Positions 1-8,496 of a stretch of 64,000 bases of DNA are shown here, piece by piece (the stretch's first letter is position 1; each line of letters opens with the position of its first letter). The DNA is from Muricoccus nepalensis (GTDB taxonomy: Bacteria > Pseudomonadota > Alphaproteobacteria > Acetobacterales > Acetobacteraceae), in contig NZ_RCZP01000007.1 in assembly GCF_006438825.1 (NCBI RefSeq), positions 124,001 through 188,000 on the forward strand. The letters run 5' to 3'. The notes below the pieces were generated by a model. The model was given only the letters and a program-made list of their open reading frames with translations, was not told where the DNA came from and made no database searches. The position numbers were made by a program, and so were the translations under genes.

Positions 1-389
1 TCGGCGGCACGGTGCCGCTGGGCTTCTCGGCCATGCCGGCCGCGCAGGGGCCGATCCGCGGGGGCCTGCTGGTCGGGCTCGCCACCACCGGTCCCGTGCG
101 CTGGCCGGACCTGCCGGGGATGCCGACGGTGGCCGAGGCCGTGCTGCCCGGCTTCGAGGCGGAGACCTGGCAGTCGCTCCTCGCCCCCGCCGGCACGCCC
201 GCGGCCGCGACGGCGCGGATCGCGGCCGTGGTCGCCGCCGCGCTGGCCGGGCCCGCGGCCGGGCAGCGGCTGCGCGGCATCGGCTTCCGCCCCGTGGCGA
301 GCACCCCCGCCGCCTTCGCCGCCCAGCTCGCGACCGAGGTGCCCGCGCTCGCGGCCCTGGTGCGCGAGGCCGGCATCCGCGCCGACTGA
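1..389 (+). CDS. Bug/TctC-family periplasmic receptor, C-terminal part
   Basis: The gene enters from the left edge; its reading frame begins at base 3 and about 128 C-terminal residues are present. The fragment has the usual second half of a Bug (TctC) tricarboxylate-type receptor: a GG-x-VPLGF loop, a LATT strand, the P-DLPGMPTVAEA segment, and a helical C terminus ending in a REAGI-x-AD motif. Family members are periplasmic solute receptors for organic acids, classically partners of TctAB. No TctA or TctB is visible. It is followed after 14 bases by a D-tartrate-dehydratase-like gene, so a hydroxy-acid ligand is a reasonable inference. The N-terminal ligand loop lies outside the window. Confidence 0.9.
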   Translation, partial: GGTVPLGFSAMPAAQGPIRGGLLVGLATTGPVRWPDLPGMPTVAEAVLPGFEAETWQSLLAPAGTPAAATARIAAVVAAALAGPAAGQRLRGIGFRPVASTPAAFAAQLATEVPALAALVREAGIRAD

Positions 390-403
390 AGGAGACCCAG
401 GCT

Positions 404-1567
404 CTGCGCATCCTCAGCATCCGCGAGGCGGCCGTGCCCGTCCGCTCCTCCATGCGCAACGCCGTCTTCGACTTCGGGGAGATGACGACCTCCGTCGTGG
501 CCGTGGTTACGGACCGGGTCGTGGAGGGGCGCCCCGTCGTCGGCTACGCCTTCAACGGCACCGGCCGCTACGCCTGCGGCGCGACCATGCGCGATCGCTT
601 CATCCCGCGCCTGCTGGCCGAGGCGCCGGAGGCGCTGCTGGACGCGGAGGGCTTCATCGACCCCGAGCGCTGCCTGCCCGTCATGAACCGGCGCGAGAAG
701 CCGGGCGGCGACGCCGAGCGCGCCTGGGCCATCGGCACCATCGAGACCGCGCTCTGGGACGCTTGCGCGAAGGCGCGGGGCGAGCCGCTCTGGTCGCTCC
801 TCGCCCGCCGTTACGGCCCGGGCAGCCCGGGCGGGCGGGTGAGCTGCTACGTCGGCGGCGGCTGGTACCGGCCGGGGCAGACGGTCGCGGACCTGCAGGA
901 CGAGATGCGCCGGCACCGCGACGCCGGCTACGTCCAGCTCAAGACCAAGGTCGGCGGCCTCGCGATCGACGAGGACCGGCGGCGGATCGAGGGCGTGCTT
1001 GCCATCGTGGGGGAGGGGGCCAACCTCGCGGTGGACGCCAACGGCGCCTTCGACCGCGAGCGCGCGCTCGCCTACGCCGAAATGCTCGCGCCCTACGGCC
1101 TGCGCTGGTTCGAGGAGCCCGTGCACCCGCTCGACCTCGCGCTCTACGCCGAGGTCTGCGGCGCCTACGCGCCCCCGGTCGGCACGGGCGAGAACCTCTA
1201 CTCGCTGCAGGACCTGACCAACATGGTCCGCTTCGGGGGGCTGCGGCCGGACCGCGACATCCTCCAGGTGGACCCGCCCCAGGCCTTCGGGATCGGGACC
1301 TTCGTGCGGATCGTGGCCATGGCGCAGGCGGCCGGCTTCTCGCGCGCGCAGATTTTCCCCCATGGCGGCAACCAGATGTCGCTTGCCGTGGTGGGCGGGC
1401 TGGGGCTGGGCGGGTGCGAATCCTACCCCGGCGTCTTCGGCGCCTTCGCGGGCTACGCCGACGACGCGCGCGTGGAGGACGGCTGGCTGCGCCTGCCGGA
1501 CCGCCCGGGCATCGGCTTCGAGGGCCAGTCGGAGCTCTACGCGGTCATGCGGGGCATCGGCGCCTAG
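404..1567 (+). CDS. enolase-superfamily acid-sugar dehydratase, D-tartrate dehydratase-like
   Basis: Enolase superfamily (mandelate racemase/MLE) enzyme, expected to remove water from a hydroxy-acid after Mg-assisted proton abstraction. Numbered from a CTG start at 404 (387 residues), visible active-site residues are the KTK pair (K180/K182) on the second barrel strand, metal ligands D211, E237 and E263, and H320 in FPHGGNQ. The N-terminal RNA-x-FDF segment, the GRY and EKPGG motifs and the spacing of the catalytic residues match my memory of Bradyrhizobium D-tartrate dehydratase. CTG 404 is chosen because AAGGAG (389-394) sits 9 bases upstream and the added LRILSIREAA is the normal family N terminus; the first ATG/GTG/TTG-type start (GTG 434) would cut into the first strand. 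The substrate assignment is by similarity only. Confidence 0.85.
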   Translation: MRILSIREAAVPVRSSMRNAVFDFGEMTTSVVAVVTDRVVEGRPVVGYAFNGTGRYACGATMRDRFIPRLLAEAPEALLDAEGFIDPERCLPVMNRREKPGGDAERAWAIGTIETALWDACAKARGEPLWSLLARRYGPGSPGGRVSCYVGGGWYRPGQTVADLQDEMRRHRDAGYVQLKTKVGGLAIDEDRRRIEGVLAIVGEGANLAVDANGAFDRERALAYAEMLAPYGLRWFEEPVHPLDLALYAEVCGAYAPPVGTGENLYSLQDLTNMVRFGGLRPDRDILQVDPPQAFGIGTFVRIVAMAQAAGFSRAQIFPHGGNQMSLAVVGGLGLGGCESYPGVFGAFAGYADDARVEDGWLRLPDRPGIGFEGQSELYAVMRGIGA

Positions 1568-1643
1568 CGCCCCCTGGCGCCGCGAGAGCGTGAGTCCGCA
1601 TTATTGATGATCCAGGCCGCGCCTGGCCGGCGCTAGGCGTTCC

Positions 1644-1664
1644 GAGGGGCTGCGGAGGCCCCTC
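1644..1664. repeat. 7-bp stem-loop between gene modules
   Basis: GAGGGGC (1644-1650) and GCCCCTC (1658-1664) form a perfect 7-bp stem around a 7-base loop, 77 bases after the dehydratase stop. No T-run follows on either strand, so this is at best a weak terminator or an mRNA-stabilising hairpin before the ABC operon. Confidence 0.35.
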
Positions 1665-1687
1665 AACGGAAAGCTTCCGGAAAGAAT

Positions 1688-1696
1688 ATTGACAAT
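1688..1696. promoter_or_regulatory. candidate GntR-type half-site pair ATTGACAAT
   Basis: ATTGACAAT is an inverted repeat (ATTG/CAAT) with a single central base, 52 bases upstream of the receptor gene start at 1749. FCD-type GntR regulators commonly bind short TTG-n-CAA palindromes, and a gene of that type closes this operon. A similar but better palindrome precedes the second FCD-regulator operon at 16968. Assignment is inference only. Confidence 0.3.
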
Positions 1697-1748
1697 CCGG
1701 CCAGCCGGCTGCTCCCCTGGCCGCAACAAGGGCGAGGGGGACCCGGAA

Positions 1749-3059
1749 ATGTCCACGACGAAGTTCGGCTGGCTCCGCGCGGGCGCCGCCGCCCTGGGCC
1801 TCCTCGCGGCCGCGCCGCCCGTCCTCGCCCAGCCGACCGCCGCCAACCCGCAGACCGTCACGATGTGGAGCCACTGGCCGGACGAGGCCTCCAAGCGGAC
1901 CTACGTCGAGGGACGCGTCCGCGCTTTCGAGGCGTCGAACCCCCAGTGCCGCGTCCGGCTGAGCTTCATCCAGAAGGCCGACATCTACACCTCCGCCCGC
2001 GCCGCGGTGCGCACCGGCCAGGCCCCCGACATCTTCTGGCTCGAGCCCGACGAGATCGCCTTCGCGCGCAACGGCTTCCTCGAGCCCCTCGACAAGTACG
2101 TCGACCTCAACGGCCTGGAGGACTGGGCCCGCGCCTCCTGGACGCATAACGGCCGCGTCTACGGCCTGCCGCTCGAGGCCTACACCGTCGAGCTCTACTA
2201 CAACCGCGACCGCGTCCGCGCCCTGGGCGTCGAGGTTCCCGCCAACGGGCAGATGAACCAGGCGCAGTTCACCGACCTCGTCCGCCGCGGCGTGGCCGCC
2301 GGCGTCACGCCGCTCGCCCAGGGCGTGGCCGACCGGCCCTTCCCGGGCGCCTACTTCCTCGAGGAGGTTCTGCTCCGCCGCCTCGGCCCCGACGATTACC
2401 GCAAGCTGCTGACGGGCCAGCTTCCCTTCCGCGACCCACGCGTGATGGCCGCCATGACCTGGGTGCGCGAGCTCGTGGACATCGGCGCCTATCCCCGCAG
2501 CATGGCGACCCTGAAGCTCGGCGAGTCCCACTACTACTTCCACACGAACCCCGGCGCGCTGATGTTCCCGATCGCGAGCTGGTACACCGGCCGCGCCTTC
2601 GTCCCGCCCGAGAGCGGCGGCCAGCCCCCCGGCTTCCCGCTCGGCCTCATGCAGTACCCGGTGATGGACAACAGCGACTGCCCGGAGTGCAAGACGCTCG
2701 CCGTCGGCGGCAGCTACGTCATGTACGCCCGCAGCCGCAACAAGGACTGCGCCGGCGCGCTGCTCAACTCCTTCGTCAACATCGAGAGCGGCAACCAGTG
2801 GATGGAGGGCGTGCTGCTGCAGACCGGCATCCGCACCGATCCCAGCCGGATCTCCGGCATCAACGCGCCCTATTTCCGTGAGCTCCAGCAGCGTTCCGAG
2901 GGCGCCCGCTTCTTCATCGGCACGCCCCTGCAGTACATGACCGGCCGCTGCGCCGACACCTTCCAGCAGGTGCTGAACCGCGCGCTCCCGGGCGGGCAGA
3001 TCACCCCGCAGGACGCGGCCGCGCAGATGGACGCCGCCTGCGCCGCGGCGCCGCAATAG
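1749..3059 (+). CDS. ABC sugar-type solute-binding protein (family 1)
   Basis: Periplasmic receptor of a carbohydrate-type ABC importer, 436 residues. The first roughly 28 residues are a Sec signal peptide ending in VLAQ. The mature part shows family-1 features: TMWSHWPDE strand, an APDIFWLEPDE hinge segment, ELYYNRDRV, and a C-terminal helix pair. It is unusually cysteine-rich for this family (NPQC, DNSDCPEC, KDC, GRC, DAAC), which may mean structural disulfides. ATG 1749 is chosen over the in-frame TTG at 1689 because it is preceded by GAGGGGG and starts directly at the signal peptide. Two permeases and an ATPase follow with 2-16-base gaps, giving a complete importer. The ligand is unknown; polyol, sugar or glycerol-3-phosphate types are all possible. 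Confidence 0.9.
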   Translation: MSTTKFGWLRAGAAALGLLAAAPPVLAQPTAANPQTVTMWSHWPDEASKRTYVEGRVRAFEASNPQCRVRLSFIQKADIYTSARAAVRTGQAPDIFWLEPDEIAFARNGFLEPLDKYVDLNGLEDWARASWTHNGRVYGLPLEAYTVELYYNRDRVRALGVEVPANGQMNQAQFTDLVRRGVAAGVTPLAQGVADRPFPGAYFLEEVLLRRLGPDDYRKLLTGQLPFRDPRVMAAMTWVRELVDIGAYPRSMATLKLGESHYYFHTNPGALMFPIASWYTGRAFVPPESGGQPPGFPLGLMQYPVMDNSDCPECKTLAVGGSYVMYARSRNKDCAGALLNSFVNIESGNQWMEGVLLQTGIRTDPSRISGINAPYFRELQQRSEGARFFIGTPLQYMTGRCADTFQQVLNRALPGGQITPQDAAAQMDAACAAAPQ

Positions 3060-3067
3060 GCCGCCGC

Positions 3068-4039
3068 GTGTCGGCGCCGGCCGACGCCGCGCGCCTCCCC
3101 GCCGCCGCGGCACCGCGGCGGTGGTGGCCCGCCGCCCGGCGGGGGGAGCGCGATCCCGGCGCTCCCTCCTGGCTCACCCTCATGGCCTTCCTGGCGCCGG
3201 CCCTGCTGCTCTACGCAGGGCTCACCGCCTATCCCGTGGTCCGCACCTTCGCCGACAGCCTCTACGACCTCGAGAACATGGACGCGCCGCGCTTCGTCGG
3301 CCTCGCCCATTTCGTCGCGATCTGGTCGGACGAGACCTTCCTCCGCGCCATCCGCAACACCCTCGTCTGGTCCTTCGTCGCGCCCTTCCTCGACGTCGCG
3401 ACGGGCCTGCTGCTGGCGCTCTGCCTCTACGCCGGCGTGCCCTTCGCCCGCTTCCTCCGCATCGCCTGGTTCACGCCCGTCCTGCTCTCCTACGTCGTCG
3501 TCTCCATCCTTTGGCTCTGGATCTACAACTACGACTGGGGCGCTCTGAACCTCGCGCTCCGCGCCTTGGGCCTCGACGGCTGGGCCCGCGCCTGGCTCGG
3601 GGAGTCCAGCACCGCGCTCGCCGCCCTCATGGTCACCCACGCCTGGAAGTGGGCCGGCTTCAACATGGTGGTCTGCCTCGCCGCCCTCCACGCCCTGCCC
3701 TCCGAGGTGCTGGAGGCGGCCGAGCTCGACCATTGCGGCTGGGCCGCCAAGCTTCGCCACATCATCATCCCGATGATGCGGCCGACGCTGCTGAACCTCT
3801 ACATCCTCGCCTTCATCGGCAAGATGAAGGTCTTCGACCTCGTCTGGATCATGACGCAGGGTGGGCCGATGTGGTCCACGGAGACCGTGTCCACCTACGT
3901 CTACAAGCGCGCCTTCGCCTGGAACACCTTCGACCTCGGCTACCCTTCGGCCATCGCGGTCGTCTGGTTCATCATCGTGCTGGCCGCCGCCGCCGTCCTG
4001 CACCTGGCCTTCCGGCAGCGCGAGAAGCTGGAGTACTGA
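3068..4039 (+). CDS. ABC sugar permease, MalF/UgpA type
   Basis: Inner-membrane subunit of the importer, 323 residues from a GTG start. A basic, disordered N-terminal stretch (about 35 residues) precedes six predicted hydrophobic segments, starting at TLMAFLAPALLLYAG. The EAA loop that docks on the ATPase is visible as EAAELDHCGW followed by IIIPMMRP. It lies 8 bases after the receptor gene and 2 bases before the second permease. It should heterodimerise with the 4042-4905 product. Family membership is clear; substrate is not determined. Confidence 0.9.
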   Translation: MSAPADAARLPAAAAPRRWWPAARRGERDPGAPSWLTLMAFLAPALLLYAGLTAYPVVRTFADSLYDLENMDAPRFVGLAHFVAIWSDETFLRAIRNTLVWSFVAPFLDVATGLLLALCLYAGVPFARFLRIAWFTPVLLSYVVVSILWLWIYNYDWGALNLALRALGLDGWARAWLGESSTALAALMVTHAWKWAGFNMVVCLAALHALPSEVLEAAELDHCGWAAKLRHIIIPMMRPTLLNLYILAFIGKMKVFDLVWIMTQGGPMWSTETVSTYVYKRAFAWNTFDLGYPSAIAVVWFIIVLAAAAVLHLAFRQREKLEY

Positions 4040-4041
4040 GC

Positions 4042-4905
4042 GTGCCGGACATCCCCATGCGAGAACAGGGGCGGGGCGATCGCCTGACCGCGCTCCTCCG
4101 CCGCGGCCCGCTGCTCGCCGTGCTCGTCCTCTACACCCTCTACACCACGCTGCCCTTCCTCTGGGTCGGCGCCATGTCGCTCCGCACCACCGCCGAGATC
4201 AGCGCCGACCACTACGGCCTTCCCTCGCCGGCCCATTGGGGCAAGTTCCGCGCGGCCTGGGTGGACAGCAACTTCGCCGGCTACTTCTGGAACAGCACCG
4301 TCGTCGTCGTCTCCGCGGTCGCGATCGTGACGGTGCTCGGGGCCATGGCGGCCCACGCGCTCGCGCGCTACCGCTTCCCCGGCAACCGGCTGATCTACTT
4401 CGTCCTCTTCTCCTCCATCATCTTCCCGCCGCAGATCGTGCTGCTCTCGCTCTTCCAGATCCTCGTGAACTACGACCTCTACAACACGCGGACGGGCCTC
4501 GTCCTCGTCTACGTCTCGCTCCAGCTGCCGCTCACGGTCTTTATCCTTGAGGCCTTCTTCGCCCGCATCCCGCAGGACCTCTTCGAGGCCGCGCGCATCG
4601 ACGGTTACACCGACTTCCAGATCTTCCTGCGCATCGTGGTCCCCGTGGGGATGCCCGCCATCGTCACCACGGTCATCCTCAACTTCGTCCATCTCTGGAA
4701 CGAGTACCTCTTCGCCGTCGTGCTCGTGAGCGACGAGGACCTGCGGACCCTGCCGGTCGGTATCCAGCGCTTCATGGGCGACTACTTCCAGGACATCGGC
4801 ATGATCGCGACCGGCGTGATGATCGCGGTCATCCCGGTGATCGTCGTCTACGCTTTCTTCTCCGAGAAGCTGATCCAGGGAATGACGGCCGGGGCCGTCA
4901 AGTAG
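4042..4905 (+). CDS. ABC sugar permease, MalG/UgpE type
   Basis: Second membrane subunit, 287 residues from GTG 4042, two bases after the previous stop. The same frame is open upstream to 3121, but that extension lies inside the preceding permease gene, so it is not used. Six hydrophobic segments are expected; the EAA loop reads EAARIDGYTDFQIF then IVVPVGMPA, and the C terminus has the family ending EKLIQGMTAGAVK. It pairs with the MalF-type permease upstream and the ATPase 16 bases downstream. Confidence 0.9.
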   Translation: MPDIPMREQGRGDRLTALLRRGPLLAVLVLYTLYTTLPFLWVGAMSLRTTAEISADHYGLPSPAHWGKFRAAWVDSNFAGYFWNSTVVVVSAVAIVTVLGAMAAHALARYRFPGNRLIYFVLFSSIIFPPQIVLLSLFQILVNYDLYNTRTGLVLVYVSLQLPLTVFILEAFFARIPQDLFEAARIDGYTDFQIFLRIVVPVGMPAIVTTVILNFVHLWNEYLFAVVLVSDEDLRTLPVGIQRFMGDYFQDIGMIATGVMIAVIPVIVVYAFFSEKLIQGMTAGAVK

Positions 4906-4921
4906 GGAACGACCAACGACC

Positions 4922-6049
4922 ATGGCGACCGTCCAGCTCCAGGATGTCTGCAAGCGCTACGGCGGCGCGGGGGGGCTCGCCGCCGTGCAGGACGTCAGCC
5001 TGACCGTCGCCGACGGGGAGTTCATGGTCCTGCTTGGCCCCTCCGGCTGCGGCAAGTCCACCACGCTGCGCATGATCGCGGGGCTGGAGAGCATCAGCGA
5101 CGGGCGCCTGGCCATCGACGGCCGCCCGATGAACGCGGTGCCCGCTAAGGACCGCGACATCGCCATGGTGTTCCAGTCCTACGCGCTCTACCCGCACATG
5201 ACCGTGGCCGACAACCTTTCCTTCGGCCTCCGACGCCGCGGCACCCCGCGGGCCGAGATCGAGCGCCGCGTGGCCGCGACGGCGGAGATGCTCGGGCTGA
5301 CCGAGTACCTTGCCCGCCGCCCCGCGGCCCTCTCCGGCGGGCAGCGCCAGCGCGTCGCCCTCGGCCGCGCCATCGTGCGGGAACCGAAGGTCTTCCTCTT
5401 CGACGAGCCCCTCTCCAACCTCGACGCCGCGCTGCGCGTCGCCACCCGCAACGAGCTGACGCGCCTGCACCGGCGCCTGGGCGCCACGATGATCTACGTC
5501 ACGCACGACCAGGTGGAGGCCATGACCATGGGCAGCCGCATCTGCGTCATGAACCGCGGCCGCATCGCCCAGGTCGGCGCCCCGCTCGAGGTCTACCGCA
5601 ACCCCGCCGACACCTTCGTCGCCCGCTTCCTCGGCAGCCCGCCGATGAACCTCCTGCCCGCGCGCCTTCGCCGCGCCGCGGGGGGGAGCGTCGCGCTGGT
5701 GGCCGGTGCCGAGCTGCCGCTGACCCGCTGGTCCGACGCCGCCCTCGAGGGCGTCGCGGAGGCGAGCTTCGGCATCCGCCCGGAGGAGATGCTCCTCCTC
5801 CCCCCCGACGCCGCGCCCCAGCCGGCCATCGCGGGCACGGTGGCCAGCGTCGAGCCGCTGGGCGCCGAAACCCTCCTCCTCGTGGACACCGCGGGCGGCG
5901 AGGTGACGGCGCGCCTGCACCGCGACACCGCCGCCCGCCCCGGCGACGCGGTCCGCCTCGGCATCCCCTCGGCCGCCGCCTATCTCTTCGGCCCCGACGG
6001 CCGCGCGATCGAGGCCGACCGGCCGGCGGCCGGGGCGGCGCTGAACTAG
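4922..6049 (+). CDS. ABC importer ATPase, MalK/UgpC type
   Basis: Cytoplasmic ATPase that energises the importer encoded just upstream, 375 residues. Walker A is GPSGCGKST (residues 39-47), the signature LSGGQRQRV starts near residue 137, Walker B is VFLFDEP, and the switch histidine is in VTHDQVEAMT. After about residue 230 it carries a C-terminal beta-rich TOBE-type regulatory domain (GIRPEEM segment), the hallmark of the MalK/UgpC subfamily rather than amino-acid or peptide ATPases. ATPases of this subfamily are sometimes shared among several importers, relevant here because two other importers in the window lack one. Confidence 0.93.
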   Translation: MATVQLQDVCKRYGGAGGLAAVQDVSLTVADGEFMVLLGPSGCGKSTTLRMIAGLESISDGRLAIDGRPMNAVPAKDRDIAMVFQSYALYPHMTVADNLSFGLRRRGTPRAEIERRVAATAEMLGLTEYLARRPAALSGGQRQRVALGRAIVREPKVFLFDEPLSNLDAALRVATRNELTRLHRRLGATMIYVTHDQVEAMTMGSRICVMNRGRIAQVGAPLEVYRNPADTFVARFLGSPPMNLLPARLRRAAGGSVALVAGAELPLTRWSDAALEGVAEASFGIRPEEMLLLPPDAAPQPAIAGTVASVEPLGAETLLLVDTAGGEVTARLHRDTAARPGDAVRLGIPSAAAYLFGPDGRAIEADRPAAGAALN

Positions 6050-6176
6050 TGCTCCGCGTCGGCCTTGTCGGTGCCGGCAGGGCCAGCCCGCGGCATCGTC
6101 TCGTCCGGGGCGCCCGGGCCGACAACCCCGGGACGCCGCGCCGGGTGGAGCGCGGCGACCGGAGGGCGGCCCCGCC

Positions 6177-6830
6177 GTGACCTCTCCCGAGCCCGAGATC
6201 GTCCAGGCGCTGCAGGAGGAGATCATCTTCGGCCGCCTGCCGCCCGGGACCCGCCTCGTGGAGGACGCGCTCCTCGCCCGCTTCGGCGTCTCCCGCCACT
6301 ACGTCCGCCAGGCGCTGGACCGGCTCGAGCGCCTCGGCCTCGCGGTCGGCGAGCGCCACAAGGGCTTCACCGTCCGCTCCCTCTCCCCCGTCGAGGTCGA
6401 GCAGATCTACGAGGTGCGGGAGCTCGTGCAGCGCCAGGCCGCGCTCCGCATCCCGCTGCCGGCGCCGCCCGCCCTGGTCGAGGCGTTGACGGCCATCAAC
6501 GCCGAGCTCGCCGGCCACATGGAGGCGCGCGACCTCCGCGGCGTGCACGACACCAACGACCGCTTCCATCTCTGCCTCTTCGGCGCCTGCGGCAACGCCT
6601 ACCTGCTGGCCACCGTGCAGCACTACATGCGCCTGAGCCTGCCCGTGCGCGCCAAGACGCTGGCGGACGAGGCCTCCCTCCGCGTCTCGCACGACCAGCA
6701 CCGCCTGATGATCCGGATGCTCCAGGGCCGCGACAACTGGGTCCTCGCCCAGCTCTGTGTGGACCACCTGCAGCCGAGCAAGAACGAGTACCTCACCCGC
6801 GCCGGCCTCCGCGACACGCAGGCCGCGTGA
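6177..6830 (+). CDS. GntR-family transcriptional regulator with FCD domain
   Basis: Regulator of 217 residues from GTG 6177. An N-terminal winged helix-turn-helix (residues about 8-70, with LPPGTRLVEDALLARFGVSRHYVRQAL) is followed by an all-helical FCD ligand domain. Candidate metal/ligand residues are the histidines in NDRFHL, SHDQH and VDHLQ. FCD-type regulators usually sense organic acids and repress the neighbouring catabolic operon. It closes the dehydratase/ABC module on the same strand, 127 bases after the ATPase, so control of 1749-6049 is likely. Its 3' end faces the MFS gene with only 12 bases between the stops. Confidence 0.9.
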   Translation: MTSPEPEIVQALQEEIIFGRLPPGTRLVEDALLARFGVSRHYVRQALDRLERLGLAVGERHKGFTVRSLSPVEVEQIYEVRELVQRQAALRIPLPAPPALVEALTAINAELAGHMEARDLRGVHDTNDRFHLCLFGACGNAYLLATVQHYMRLSLPVRAKTLADEASLRVSHDQHRLMIRMLQGRDNWVLAQLCVDHLQPSKNEYLTRAGLRDTQAA

Positions 6831-6842
6831 CGCCCCTGGCGC

Positions 6843-8117
6843 TTACGCGCCCGGCGTCCCAGCGCTGCTCCTCCGACGGGCGAAGATCCGGTCGCCGAGG
6901 GCCACCGCCACGGTGAGCGCCATGAAGCCCACGGAGGCCCCGAAGACCCAGCGCGGCGCCCCGTGGTCGAGGATCCAGCCGAAGAGGAGCGGCCCCGCGG
7001 CGCCCCCGATGTTGAAGCCGGTGGAGACGATGCCGAAGGCCCGTCCCGACCCGCCCGGCGGCGCGGCCGCTTGCACCATCATGTCCCGCGACGGCGCGAT
7101 GACGCCGGAGAGGAACCCCGCCGCGCCGAGGGCCAGCATCAGCGCGACCGGCCCGATATCGGCCACGGCGACGAACAGGGTCAGCAGCGCCGTCAGCGCG
7201 AAGGCCCCCGCCGCGACGTCGCCGTGCCGCCGCGTGCGGTCCGCCAGCAAGCCGCCAACCAGCACGCCGAAGGCGCTGAGCATGAGGAAGGCCGTCAGGG
7301 CCGCGTTCGCCTGCGTGAGGCTCACCCCGTAGCCGCCGACGAGCGCGGCGACCGAGAAGTTCTGGATGGCCCCGTTGGACAGGCTGAGCAGCGTGAAGAA
7401 CACGGTCAGCGAGGCGATCGCCGCGGTGAACACCGAGCCGCCCGCGGCCTCCGCGCCTCCGGCGGCGCGTGCCCGCGCCGCGTCCTCCCCCTGCGCGGCG
7501 GGAAGGCGCATGGGCAGGATGAGGCCGACCAGCAGCAGCCCGGCGAGCCCCACCACGCCGAGCGCCACGCCCGGCCCGGCGAGCAGCGCGAGACCGATCA
7601 GCACCGCGGGGGCGATGGCCGTCCCGAGGTAGCCCGCGAAGGTGTGCAGCGAGAAGGCGCGGCCGAGTTGCGCCTTGGGGATGCCGGCCGAGAGCAGCGC
7701 GTAGTCCGCCGGATGGAAGGCGCCGTTGGCGAGCCCGGCCAGCGCCGCCCCCGCGAGCAGCCCGGCATAGGTCCCGACCAGCCCGATGGACAGGAGCGCC
7801 AGCCCGCCGAGCCCCAGCCCGGCCGCGAGCACGCGCCGGGCGCCGATCCGGTCCACCAGGAAGCCGATCGGCGCCTGAGCCACGGCCGAGACGACGTTGA
7901 AAACGGTCAGCGCCAGGCCGAGCTCGACGAAGCCGACCCGCAGGCTGTCGCGGAGGAAGGGGAAGAGCGGCGGCAGGGCGAGGATGTAGACGTGGCTCAT
8001 CAAGTGGGCGAGCGACACCAGCAGGAGGAGGCGCCTCGCCCCCGCGGGTTCCCGGCTTCCCGGACGCGGGCCGACCGCCTCGTCCACCGCCCGCGAATAG
8101 CCCTGGCGCACCGACAA
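6843..8117 (-). CDS. MFS transporter, 12-TM efflux type
   Basis: Major facilitator superfamily protein of 424 residues with two six-helix halves. The conserved loop after TM2 reads GFLVDRIGARR, a good match to the MFS motif A, and the second half repeats it as GGLLADRTRR. The open frame extends far upstream, but the start is set at TTG 8117 because GGAGG (8126-8130 read on the minus strand) lies 8 bases before it; GTG 8111 is the alternative. Sequence resembles permeases of the fosmidomycin-resistance/YfcJ-like groups, but no substrate can be assigned. The C terminus ends in a basic tail. It is transcribed toward the GntR gene. Confidence 0.88.
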   Translation of the reverse strand: MSVRQGYSRAVDEAVGPRPGSREPAGARRLLLLVSLAHLMSHVYILALPPLFPFLRDSLRVGFVELGLALTVFNVVSAVAQAPIGFLVDRIGARRVLAAGLGLGGLALLSIGLVGTYAGLLAGAALAGLANGAFHPADYALLSAGIPKAQLGRAFSLHTFAGYLGTAIAPAVLIGLALLAGPGVALGVVGLAGLLLVGLILPMRLPAAQGEDAARARAAGGAEAAGGSVFTAAIASLTVFFTLLSLSNGAIQNFSVAALVGGYGVSLTQANAALTAFLMLSAFGVLVGGLLADRTRRHGDVAAGAFALTALLTLFVAVADIGPVALMLALGAAGFLSGVIAPSRDMMVQAAAPPGGSGRAFGIVSTGFNIGGAAGPLLFGWILDHGAPRWVFGASVGFMALTVAVALGDRIFARRRSSAGTPGA

Positions 8118-8454
8118 TGACGTTTCCTCCAGGTTCCTCGCGGGCCCTTCGTTCGGCCGCCTCTTGGCAGGACCCCGATGCGTTCCACAGGTCGTGCGCC
8201 GACGCAAACATCCAAGACCGGCGCGGCAGGCATCGGCGGTGTCCGTCGCGCCCGGCCCTCCCGGCGGCCTTGCGAAGGGCCGCTGCCCACCGCGCCAGGA
8301 CGGCCCATGGCGTGACCGCCCTGTGATCGCCCGGCCCTTGCAAGGCGTGCGGGTGCGAGCCACCCTCCGGCACCGCCGCGCCGCAAGGCGCGCGGCGGCG
8401 AGGAGCAGGCCAAGCCACAACGGCCGGCGCCCGACGACCAGGGAAGGAAGTTCC
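8118..8454. other. divergent intergenic region, no gene seen
   Basis: This stretch separates the leftward MFS gene from the rightward amino-acid importer. It holds the MFS ribosome site (8126-8130) at one end and the leader-peptide ribosome site GGAAGGAAG (8442-8450) at the other. Promoters for both directions must lie here, but I see no clear -35/-10 pair or extended palindrome. Confidence 0.6.
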
Positions 8455-8496
8455 ATGTCAGCGTCGTGCCAAGGGGCCGGCAGCCCGCCGGCATGA
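8455..8496 (+). CDS. possible 13-residue leader peptide
   Basis: ATG 8455 follows a strong GGAAGGAAG ribosome site by 4 bases and opens a 13-codon frame (MSASCQGAGSPPA) whose TGA stop overlaps the ATG of the first permease gene (8493). The permease start has no good ribosome site of its own (nearest is AAGGGG, 17 bases away). The arrangement fits translational coupling, perhaps with regulatory use of the peptide, which contains one cysteine codon. It could instead be an accident, with GTG 8466 the true permease start. Confidence 0.4.
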   Translation: MSASCQGAGSPPA

